Source: Pholis gunnellus (taxonomy: Eukaryota; Chordata; Actinopteri; Perciformes; Pholidae). From it: DNA of 64,000 nt. A model generated the notes under the pieces. It saw nothing but the letters and a program-made list of their open reading frames with translations. It was not told the origin of the DNA and did not search any database. This document shows, one piece after another, positions 12,851 through 23,594 of this stretch. The position numbers and the translations under genes were made by a program. Each line of letters opens with the position of its first letter. Within the stretch, counting starts at the first letter, position 1. The DNA lies in assembly GCA_910591455.2 (NCBI GenBank), contig OU342809.1:3364363-3428362 (forward strand). The letters run 5' to 3'.

Positions 12851-14202
12851 ACGTGTATCAACAAAAGTGTTGAAATTAATTCAATTTTTTATCCTTATAG
12901 TTAGTGGTGTGACTACCAAAAACAGTTTAGAACCTCTGAATTAGCGTTTGCTTACGAGAGAGTCATCCTCATTTGTACTTCAAAAATGTTGAGCAGTGAG
13001 CATCACGTAACATTTGTTCCTAGAATGGTCATAAAGAATTCATATTTCCGTCTACTATCATTCCCAAGCTGTGACTTCAGGATGAGTCACCGTGTAATGG
13101 CTCTAAATGTGCAGTCATGACTTCATGACATGTGTGAGATTTAAGAATGAGAAGCCGAGTGCGGAATTATAGATGAGCTCGTCTTGGTTGGCTGTTTGAG
13201 CTGCGCTTAACTTTTGATATAAATATGTATCGACTCGTTTCCTCATTAATACTTGAGAAGCTTCAGGATGTCTGTGATAGAAGCTCATTTTGAGTGTATT
13301 TCCTCATCAGGAGGTGAAGAGGAAAGCTAGCTTGATGACCAATATATTCCAGACTCAGACAACAGTATGAATAACAGCATGCACAACAAGAGCTCTACAT
13401 GTGTGTTCGTAAGAACTGCCAGTATTCATCACATGCACATAAGCAACGCTCAGTAACATAAGAAAGCCCCCTAAATCAACTATCAATGGTCAACAACTTG
13501 TACAACAAGGATGTTATTCTTCAGTGATTCTTTGGTGTTTTCACACGTCACATGTTCATTTTCATCGATTCAGCCTGCAGAGATGGATCTGCTCTCATTC
13601 ACTTCCTTGCAAAAACAAAGACATCTTTGTACTTAATACTGTGTACATGCACACACAAACACACAAATATATCTCTACATTTTCGCAGTCATGTGTTCCC
13701 GTGTGATGGCCCATTTCTAAATTGGTCTTTACGCTGTACTTTCTGCTCATGTGGGACGTGAACTGAACTCTCTGAACTCAGGGACACAGTTTGTTGCACA
13801 CAAACACTTCCTCTGTAGTGTTTACACGTAATTGATTTTCTTTCCTTTTGAAGCTCATCAAATGGTTCTTGTGTGAAAGGCATTATCGACACTTATTCTA
13901 ATTAGAGGGCAAGGAAGAAACCGAATTAAACTTGCATGCAATGTGTTTATTTTGAAGGGAATAGTTTGACGTTTGACTGATGTATTCATCGTCCTTGTCG
14001 AGACACAATGCGACTCGACCACCGACTGGTCCGTCAGTTGCAGGTGTGTCATTCTAGTAGCGGCTAATGTAGCTTCGAGCCTCAACGATTTTTAAACTTA
14101 GTTTGGGTTTATGTGTTTGTCACACGGTGCTGAATCCAGCACCGTGAGCCAGTTCGGCTTTAGGTCTTCCAATGTTTACCAATGAGGTAACAAAGTGTGT
14201 TG

Positions 14203-14388
14203 TGCTGTGTTCACACCAAATGCGGCACGATTTATTCGCGCCAGTAAATTACATACAAAGTCAATGCAAAGACGCGAATAGAAGCGGGTAAATGCAAATT
14301 CGTGCCGGGCGGCGTAAATGGCGTGGCGCTGTTTCCACAAAGGATCCCGCGGGTAAACTCCCGCTTCGCGTTTGGTGTGAACGCAGCA
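14203..14388. mobile_element. Short MITE with GTTCACACCAAA termini, Harbinger-like
   Basis: Left end TGCTGTGTTCACACCAAATG, right end its near inverse (GTTTGGTGTGAACGCAGCA); 186 bp with no coding capacity. The triplet TTG lies on both sides, which would fit a 3-bp target duplication, though Harbinger elements usually duplicate TWA. Class assignment is an inference. Confidence 0.65.
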
Positions 14389-14517
14389 TTGGTGTGTCTG
14401 TCTGCTAGTGCTGGATTGTGAGGAGGGCACAGTGGGAGGCCTACAAAACATGGTTTTGGTGTGGCGCTCGTTGACAAGCAATAAGAAGGAACCTGCATTC
14501 TCTCTAATGGCCATCAG

Positions 14518-14918
14518 GGTTGCAAAAAGAAGTCAGATTGTATAGAAGTCTATGAGAAAATGACATTGTGACATGAGGTTATGGTCTCAATCTTTAGGTT
14601 CAAGTCTTCTTCAATACAGCATGATGTTCATTTAGTAAATGATGGTCCATTTAGAGTCAAACAGACCATAAAGCAGGGTATGCTTTAGGGCGGGGCTACA
14701 CAGTGATTGACAGGTCGCTGCCGCTACCAGAAACGTACACGGCGTCTCTACGTCACTCCTCTGTTTTTTTCAGATATGGTAACGTCAGTTTATTGGTTGC
14801 AAAAAAAGCCAAGATGGCGATGGCAAAATCGCCAAACTTGAGTCTTCATAACATCAGTCCACAAACCAATGGGTGACGTCTCGATCACCACGTCCACTTC
14901 TTATCTACAGTCTATGGT
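14518..14918 (-). repeat. Dispersed repeat family A, copy 1 (inverted)
   Basis: Reverse complement matches the copies at 34160-34497 and 63364-63790 throughout: GACTGTAxATAAGAxGTGGAC start, 'gccatcttgg', 'GGAGTGACGT', 'CGACCTGTCAATCAC', 'CTTTATGGTCTGTTTGACTC', 'GAACATCATGCTGTATTGAA' and GATTGAGACCATAA. There is no coding potential; the type of element is unknown to me. Confidence 0.85.
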
Positions 14919-16208
14919 TTAGGTCCTTCTTCTTCAGAGACTGCAGGACGATGCACATCGTGTCCTCGCTTAGTCGTCTGCAGCGGTTGGGGAGGTGCTG
15001 AGACAGCTGATGAATGTGTGGGAACAGTGTGCACACTTTCAGGTCCACTGAATGCCACCTCATGGGAGTGCACATGATCTTCTGCACCTCTTGCTTGTTT
15101 TTTTTTCCTCTCACCTAAAACAAGGTGTGCTGCATTTCATGCAATTTACAGTAGTCACTGAGGAGTCCTTGTACTTGTTGTTAGGGGGAAAAGTCAGATT
15201 AACATAGATAAATACAAAACTATAGATCTGGACAGGACACATCCTATGGCTCTTTGTTTCAGCCAAAATGGATGCAGTCGGGCTTCTCTCTTTTTTATTT
15301 TGTATTAAGCGCAGTGCACCACCATTACAACGACAGCATCTGTGCTGTATGCACCACCTCGCCCCCTGCAGCTTTGCTACCATTGTGACATCATCAATTA
15401 CAATCCCCAAACTTCACAAATCACATCCTGATAGTGACGCTAAGGCGATCGATCCATCAGTAACAGGGTGGGATTAGTGCAGCCGGACCTCTATCTCCTC
15501 CCTACTTCACCTGACCTCACCTCCCGTTGCCCCTCCCCCTCTCCCGTTTACGTAACATACCGAGCACGGCTGTCCACCGGGCCGTCGGACGATCTGAATG
15601 AAGAGTAAATTATGAATGAATGAGCAGCCATTCTTAATTGTGTCTCTCTTTCCCCCGCTGCCTTCACATCCTCCATTCTTTAAGTCTCTCTCTCTCTCGC
15701 TCTATGATCCGTGTGTCTCCCTGTGTCGTTCTTGGCTTCTCTGTCTTGCATTTCCTCTGTTTCTCTCTCCTCTTTTCTCTCACCCATCAGCTCAGCGTTG
15801 CAGCAGCACGGGGGCTGTTGCCGTGCAGATTAAGTGCTGTAATCCTGAAGCGCAGGGATGCAGCGCGTGCGCCGCGAGCACGCACAATTGTCTGCAGAGG
15901 ACTGGATGTTTCTGGCTGCCTTTACACGGCAACAGCAGCGGTTTATGGCCGCTGCTCCATCCCACACACCCCTTTCCATCATCAACAGGACTGCCATCCG
16001 TATCATCATCGCTCATGTTTGGAGAGGGGGGAGGAGGGGGGGGGGGGGCACAGCTGAGCCAACGATGAGGTCATGGGATGGATTTTAGTGCTCATTCAGG
16101 AAAACAGCAGCTGGATGAAAGAGGGGGAAGGGAGAGAGGAGAGCCTGAGCGGGAGGGGAAAGCATGCCGTCATCTGAGGAATTAAACCCATTCAGAAAAA
16201 CTGGCTTT

Positions 16209-16288
<80 letters not shown>

Positions 16289-17129
16289 AGAGGAGAAGGG
16301 AGAGACGGGTTTAAAGCAACATCTTGCTGTAATAACATAGTGGACTCTCAGTTGTGTGAAGGTAGTGGATGTATAGGGTGAAAGATTGAAAGTGAAATAA
16401 AGACCGTGGGGCATTTTCAGCTAAGAATGATTCAAGCAGAAAGAGAACAGGCAATAAAAGCACACGAGGAAGCAGTGGACTATACACAAAGAGTTCCAGT
16501 GCCGTGTATTAAAGAAACCCGAGTATTATTTCACTTCAGCACACAGCATAGTCAGTGTAGAGGCCAATGAAACGTTACACGGCGGGCACAGCCAGCGTGT
16601 ACTGACCAACAATGCAATGAATGTGTAAGCTTTGGAGAAATGCCGTGCTTTGCTGTGGTGCACTGAAGAGGGAGACAAAAAGTCAGACGGCAAGACAGAG
16701 AGCGAAAAGAGCTCCACGTGTGCCGTGATGAAAGGAACAGGGCGTGATGTTGTTGTTGTGGGAAGACAGAGGTTGAGAAACGACAGGAAACAGTGTCGCG
16801 TTGCAGTTGCAAAGCCTCAACAACTATGTCGGGTTTATGCTTCTGAGATGTGAAAACAATGTTACAAACAACGACCTGCTTTCCAAAATGGCCCTTTTGT
16901 CTCTTTCTGTGCCACCCTCAGGCAAAACGTCACATTCTTTGTTACTATAGGGCACGAGTCCATATGCTGTTAAGGGACTTAGATCATAAGTTATGTTTAT
17001 GCAAAATACTTAAAAATATTAAATAATTCATAGAAAATTCATATAATAGTGTATTGTTGATTATTGCTCAAAGATAAGAGCGCTGAGGACACAATGTATT
17101 CTTTTGTGCTCACAGTACAGTTCATTGTT
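14919..17129. other. Intergenic, no supported gene; GC-rich block at 15780-16010
   Basis: A minus-strand frame (14905-15114; RWHSVDLKVCTLFPHIHQ) runs into repeat A and may be a gene scrap. 15780-16010 is GC-rich with several CpG (CGCGTGCGCCGCGAGCACGC) and overlapping frames in several phases, none with a domain. Confidence 0.4.
16212..16285. repeat. (AG)37 microsatellite
   Basis: About 74 bases of perfect AG passing into a purine-only GGGGAGAGGAGAAGGGAGAG stretch. Confidence 0.97.
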
Positions 17130-17582
17130 CTTTCTTATCGTGCTCAATCAGTGCACCTGTTAGTCTCACCCACCTCATCAGCTCATCACTCTCACCTGCT
17201 CTCTCTGCTGCACCTACTATTTAGACCCCAGCCTCACACACACTCACTGCCAGAACTTTCTCCGCATTATGCCAGACTTTCCTGCGTTTACCCTCCGACT
17301 GGTTTCCCGTTGCCGACCCTGTCGGTTTGGACTTCTCCGCCTTGCCTCTGCCCCGGCAAAACGACTCAGCCTTCTGTCCCCGACCACGAGATTCTGCCTC
17401 AACCTCCTCATTTGGATCACCCTCCCGGTTCCTCAGCCCGTCTGCCTTGTCCTTGTCCTTGGATTTCCCTGTTGTTTCCCTGTCAAGTTTCCCTTTGTGT
17501 TCATCTCACAATAAAACCTTTTGTTTCCACTGTGCATCCCTGGTCATGTCTGCGTTTGGGTCCACCACGTCTCCCCGTGACA
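17130..17582 (+). mobile_element. Possible solo LTR or LTR fragment (Gypsy-like end)
   Basis: A C/T-rich, open block ends with an AATAAA at about 17510, then GTTTGGGTCCACC and a terminal ...CCCCGTGACA, the form of the 3' end of many fish Gypsy LTRs. TATTTAGACC near 17218 could be its promoter. The 5' boundary and a target duplication were not found. The open frames across it are a side effect of its composition. Confidence 0.4.
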
Positions 17583-17747
17583 GCTTGCTGAAATTTAAAC
17601 TGCTTCTAATTTAGACGGTCTATTCAAGTTTTCTCTAAACGGCTCCATTCATTAAGTCCAAAGCTAGCAAATGTTTGGTAAACGCCTAAAACGTCAGTAC
17701 AAACTGGGTCAGACGAGGCCCGAGGCCATTTGTGTTGACCAGTGCTG

Positions 17748-17788
17748 ACACACACACACACACACACATACACACACACACACACACT
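17748..17788. repeat. (CA)n microsatellite with one TA interruption
   Basis: CA repeat broken once by ATACA. Confidence 0.95.
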
Positions 17789-18257
17789 GTAGAGGTCAGT
17801 CCGGTAGTCAGGAAGTATACGGAGGCTCCAGAGTCCAACCAAGACAACAGACTTTATTACTCCTTTCAAACTTGACAAAGTCAGCGCATCAGACCAGATC
17901 CACGTCCGTTTACCTCAGACAGACAAATCTATTCAAACCTTTTACTGATAAAGTGTTGCAAATGCGCATCGTTGCCGGTATGAATTGTTTTGATGAGAAA
18001 TGTTTACAGGTGAGTATTTTGCATTTTTGTGCCGTTTATTCGTCACTGGCCCCGGTGTGTAAATGAAGAGAGATGCGGGGGGTGTGGGGGGGGGTTAAAC
18101 ATGCACAAAAAAACACCAGAAATTCATAAAACGGATTACAGAAAAGCAGAACAAGATGGAGGCAACATTTGGAGAGCACTAACTGTTTTGAGTGAGTGTG
18201 TGTTTTTGAGAGGGTTCACCTTTCTCTGTCGGCTTTCCATTAGCACTGAGAACATTT

Positions 18258-18260
<3 letters not shown>

Positions 18261-18295
<35 letters not shown>

Positions 18296-18364
18296 TGTGT
18301 GTGAGAAAGAGAGTAACCGGTAGACTAATGGAATGCCAGCGACAAAAGGGAACAAACACATACA

Positions 18365-18396
<32 letters not shown>

Positions 18397-18522
18397 TGCG
18401 CAACCTCAATAGTCACACAATCAGATAAGTGCACACACAGATATACTTGCACAAACATTTTTGCACACACAATTGACAACGTGACACACATAGACTCATA
18501 CATGAACAGTAGGCTTGCTTCA

Positions 18523-18610
<88 letters not shown>

Positions 18611-18620
18611 ACACACACAC
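18261..18620. repeat. Cluster of opposed (GT)n and (CA)n microsatellites
   Basis: (GT)n at 18261-18303, (CA)n at 18356-18396 and a long (CA)n at 18530-18620. GT and CA arms are complementary and could pair as a cruciform or in RNA. Confidence 0.95.
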
Positions 18621-20156
18621 TTTAACCTGTGCTGACATACAAACACAGTTCCATTCACGCAGCTAGCTAACGTCTGTTAGCCACGAGGCCCTAATTTGCC
18701 GCTCACTCCCGCTTTGGCGCTTCAGCCCGTTTCCTGTGAACTCACATAGATGCTGAGCCATTAGAGGACCGGCTTTGCCGGAAATGTGAATTAGCAGCAA
18801 CTCATTGCCGTGTCCTTCCATTTACTCGACTGTGTAGGTAATACAAGTTAACACACCATCCTCTGTCCGTCCACATCTACTGCTTCAACAAACAGATTTA
18901 GCCCTTTCTGTCTTTCTGTGTCTGTCGTGGTTAACTGCAGTAGCATGTCATGTAAATTAGTATTTTGAGTCAATTATACTGAAATGCAGCAACCACATGC
19001 TCATCTGTTGTGCAGTGATTTGTATTCCCTGTTCACAGTCTCTCAACAATATATTTTTTTAATAAATGAAGACGAGCAAGTAGAAGGTATTTTAACTAGT
19101 GCTGGGCGATATGGCCAAAACCTTCTATCCCGATAGATTCTGGTGATTCAATAAGTAAATAGCCTTTATGACATAACTACATGGTAAAGCCTTTTTTAAG
19201 TATTTAATCACATTTAACAGTTGAGATACTTGAGTGCGAAATGAACATAAGAGTTTCAAAGGAAATCATGGAGAGAGATGAAATAAATATAGGCCTCACA
19301 TCTATCTTATTTTAACAAAGGGGACAGCAGAAGTAATATCTGTCATTAATATCCATCCTTTTTTATGAATAATTTATAATTTTGAATATGGACAACTTAA
19401 CTTGGATCAATTTAAATTACGGCATAGTGTTACGTTGTCAATGTATTTTATTTTTAACCCTCGCATTACCAGCTCTGGCTTCATACAACCGTCTTCAAGT
19501 CCACGAGGTTGCATTGGCTCCGACCAGGGCCAACGACACCTATCTGGCTCTGCTACACAGACTCTAATGCAATCATTATAGATTATCTTCATTGTTAGGC
19601 TGGTTTAGTGCATTTGGAGCTACTCACGATCAGACGTGGTGTGAGAGTGATACTCGCTGTCCGGAGAGGTTGGAAAGAGTGTAAGTTTCTAAAATGTTAC
19701 GTTTCTACGTTAAAACCTGTGAAGCTAACATTAGACATGGTGTCAAGACGTGTTTAGCTCTTTGTTCTGTGACCGTTGATCCGTTTCCACTTTTCTAACA
19801 GCCATATCAACTTTATGCAGGAATCAAAGACACAAACCATTTCTGACGCATTTAACATGTTTAGACCTTTGCACTTGCACAGATCCCACAGGCAATAGTA
19901 CCACCAGTACCACATGAGATCACCACCGCTGTGGTTGTACATGTTGGTTCGTGCTTGTTTGTATATCGACTCCTTTAGTGCTTCTGTTCTCTTAAGGTGG
20001 TCCCAACTTGTTCAGATGCGATGCTGAACTTTTATTTTTTCCTAATCAGCAGTTCAGGCAGTGTAGCAGAGCGCTGTCCCCTCCTGGCTTTGGATATGCT
20101 GCCCTCTTGTGGACAAAAGAGTTTACAGCTTTGGGAAACTGGTTCTCCAGCATATA

Positions 20157-20659
20157 CACTACCGTTCAAAAGTTTGGGGTCACTTAGAAATGTCCTTATT
20201 TCTCAAAGAAAAGCACTGTTTCTTTCAATGAAGATAACATTAAATTAATCAGAAATACACTCTATACATTGTTAATGTGGTTAATGACTATTCTAGGTGG
20301 AAACGTCTGGTTTTTAATGAACTATCTACAAAGGTGTATAGAGGCCCATTTCCAGCAACTATCACTCCAGTGTTCTAATCGCCTTAGAAGACTAATTGAT
20401 GATTAGAAAACCCTTGAAAACAGTTATGCTGGTGAGAGAAGCTATAAAACTGGCCTTCCTTTGAGCTAGTTGAGTATCTGGAGCATCACATTTGTGGGTT
20501 GGATTATACTCTCAACATGGCCAGAAAAAGAGAACTTTCATGTGAAACTCGCCGTCTATTCTTGTTCTTAGAAATGAAGCTATTCCATGCGAGAAATTGC
20601 GAAGAAACTGAAAATTGACACGAAATTGTCTGGGTGACCCCAAACTTTTGAACGGTATA
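20157..20659 (+). mobile_element. Tc1-like element with decayed transposase start (about 500 bp)
   Basis: Ends are CACTACCGTTCAAAAGTTTG and its near complement CAAACTTTTGAACGGTA, with TA outside. The right end lacks the last few bases of the left repeat. From ATG 20517 the frame reads MARKRELS and after a frameshift SMREIAKKLKI, the helix-turn-helix start of a Tc1 transposase. The catalytic domain is missing, so it is an internally deleted, inactive copy. Confidence 0.88.
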
Positions 20660-21779
20660 AGAAACAACATCCCAGCCAGCTTTGGGGCGAAAGAAACACA
20701 TCCCTGGTCTGCATCATTGGAGCTGAGGTGAAGTTTGGACAGCATGGCCGAGGACTAGAAGGAGGGCTCTACAACGGGGGGTTGAAACCGCCCGAGATCA
20801 TCATTGGTACCGAGCGTCAGTGTTATTGGAGAGAAGCGTCTGCAAAGAGCCTGAAAGATATTAAAAGACAAAACCCACCCCAGCCACAGCCTGTTCACCC
20901 TGCATTAATATGGAGACTCATCTGACCCCATAATTAACTGGATAGCTGTTAAGGACAAGCTTCACTTCTTCACGCTTCTGAATGATTGACGATATGAAGG
21001 ATCAAGAATACTCCTTTTTTCCCCACACAGGACTCACCCTTTGTGAAACCCCCTTCAAACACACTGCTGGATTACTGTGGCAAATCATTTTTTGTAAGAC
21101 TGGATCAAATACGTCAGCTCGTGTATCTCACACAGGAAAGGCTGATTTGATCCGTCTAGTCTAAGTTCACGGATCTTTCTCACCGCGTGGGGAGAAAGGT
21201 TCACAGCTCTCCATGTGATTGTGTGTGATTGTGTGGTTATGCTATTATCCAATTCTTTCTCATTGAAAATCATTTATTTTCTCAGTAGTGTAAAACTTGC
21301 ACAATTAACAATGGAGCTCCATTGACATCGTGATAGCTCGTCATTTTGTTTGTCCTTAGTTGACCCTTTTTTATCATCAAATGAGTCAAGTCATGAGCTA
21401 AATGTCAATGGATTAGCTATTCTCTGATAGCAGCTTCATGGCTAATTTCAGTGTACGATGAAGGAAATATAAGAACATAAATGCACAAAAATGTTAATAT
21501 TTTTTTGTGACATTTTATGCCTGTGTTAGTTCCAACTATAGAAAACAAGCATGTTGCGATTCGTAGCCGGGCTCTGACCCCCTAAGTGTATGCAAAGTTA
21601 CACACAACAAATACGAACTGAAATGCTTTATAACGACATGAAATGAAATACAGGAACGATCAAATAAAAATGCAGACATAAATAAGAGAGAATACAGATG
21701 TATGAATAAAAGCATAACGTATCTTTGTTTAACCAGAACACAACAGTATTGCACAAACTAAATATAAACATGTACAAAC

Positions 21780-22200
21780 CACAGTGCGGTCAGGCTTTAA
21801 AGGGATCAATAGGGGGATGAGCATGATCAGAGATGTAACCTGGTGCTTTAAAAACAAATAGAAGAAGAGAGTGAAGAGAGACCAGGACAGTAGAGATGTG
21901 GTCTCTCATCCTGGTACTGGTGAGGAGTCTTGCTGATGCATTTTGAACAGCCAGAGGGCTGACCGACTGATTCCTACCGAAACAGAACGGCAGCAGGCGA
22001 GAAGAGAGAGAGAGAAAAGGTTGAACTAAAGTCTCAACATTTCTAACAAACAGGAATGATATAAGAAGGTAATGCTGACAACTGAGTTCATTTGTTTAAT
22101 GAACACATTTTAAACCAGAACCGGAGTTAACACCAAACATCTCTTTGCGTGTGACTTTACCTTTGATGACAGAGACCTGAGGGCATTGATGCGGTTGCAG
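21780..22200. repeat. Probable old LINE/SINE-derived repeat
   Basis: GTGAAGAGAGACCAGGACAG, CTCATCCTGGTACTGGTGAGGAGTC and GCATTTTGAACAGCCAGAGGGC (each read in part) resemble a repeat familiar from fish genomes. It was recognised by memory only; limits are approximate. Confidence 0.4.
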
Positions 22201-23001
22201 AGTGTTCTGCTGGGCCAAAGATTAGGACCTCTTATTTAAATGATATATAAAACAAATAACATCAATGATATTTTCCCCATTTGTTTAAGGCGATAAAGTT
22301 ATAAAGTACGGCAGACAACGCCTCAATCAAACCAAATGTAAAAACATTACATTGGATACAATGTAAACTAGTCTAGCAGAGCGCAGAACAAAGTTTTGGG
22401 GAGCAGGCACAGTGTGAACAGAGAAGTTGAGTGAATTTCATATTTTACTTATGCTTATCAATGGAGTCAGCGGGCGGACATCCCGCTCCACCAGAAATAC
22501 TGAAGGTATCAAATTTAGTTAAAATCGCTTTAATATTGACGTGGGAAAAACAATTATTGATCATCCCTTCAATAGTCAATATACAATCCTAACACATCAA
22601 TACTTATTCTCATGATCAGGCAACAGCAACTACTTCGGAAAAAACAGGTATACATTATGCAATAAACCTGCCTCGGTAAGGGTCGCACAAAGAACCAGAG
22701 ATGCTCGAGTCACATGACTTGTCAACTTGCGACTCGACTCGTACTTTAACACCAATGATTGAGACTCTACTTGGACTTTGAGCCTTCTGAAAAAATACTT
22801 CCCACAAGCCCAAAGGTGAAAAAGTATTATTATTTAAAAAAGTGTGATCCGCTACACCATGAACCCTTCATTTACTGAATCAACTAAAGTTAATGCTAAA
22901 CATTTCCAGCTAGTCGAGTCTTAAATCCCCTCATCCACTTTGTTTGACCCAATCCGGCAGCATTCCAATCAAGTTGCAGGAGAAAACCATCAAGAACTAA
23001 C

Positions 23002-23594
23002 CAGTGGTGTATAAAGGCACTTCATCCGGTACGAAGAATCTTTCACTCCAACATAAGAAAACATTTCTCGCAAATATGGCCACGGTGTTGGTCTTCGTCA
23101 CCACCGTCGTTTGTTGCGGGAGCAGCAGGTGCTTCCATTTCTGCTTCCATCATGAAATCAGTCATCGTAGAGTGGAATTCTACTCATGTAGTCGCTCGCT
23201 AGCGAGCATCCTGGGCATCACTGGGAATCAAAAACCGCGGCTTTGAGAGCAGTTGTTTGCAGTTGCGCATTAACGTGATTAACCAATGATTTAACTTGCA
23301 AGCTAGGTCCACTGATTCACCAAACCTGCTTGCTTGCAGTCTGTGTTCTACCACAGTCCCTGACGTTGGTCTCATGATTCATTTTTTTTCTAAAGATAGA
23401 TTTTATTTTGTAGCGAGTAACGAAGGTTTCAGGGGAAATGTATCGGAGTCAAAGTATCAGTTTTCTTTGCAAAATGTAGTGAAGTAAAAGTAAAAGTCAA
23501 CAGAAATATAAATAGTAAAGTAAAGTACAGATATCCAAAAAAACGACTTAAGTACAGTAACAAAGTATTTCTACTTCGTTACTGTACACCACAG
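23002..23594. mobile_element. hAT-type non-autonomous element (593 bp) with 8-bp target duplication
   Basis: Begins CAGTGGTGTA and ends TACACCACAG (one mismatch from perfect inversion). It is flanked by identical 8-mers GAACTAAC at 22994-23001 and 23595-23602. Short inverted ends with an 8-bp duplication are diagnostic of hAT elements. The right part (AAGTACAGTAACAAAGTATTTC, read in two pieces) is a sequence widespread in fish genomes. No transposase frame. Confidence 0.9.

Larger units (their letters stand above)
7745..14202. other. Intergenic, no supported gene
   Basis: Apart from the listed hairpin, minisatellite, poly-C, (GT)n and short repeats, I see no gene. About 10550-10720 is non-repetitive with homeodomain-like AATTAG and may be conserved non-coding DNA. 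Confidence 0.5.

Noticed and set aside
15616..16088. 150-, 139- and 76-codon overlapping frames
   Set aside because: Several frames are open together over a GC- and CT-rich stretch, a composition effect.
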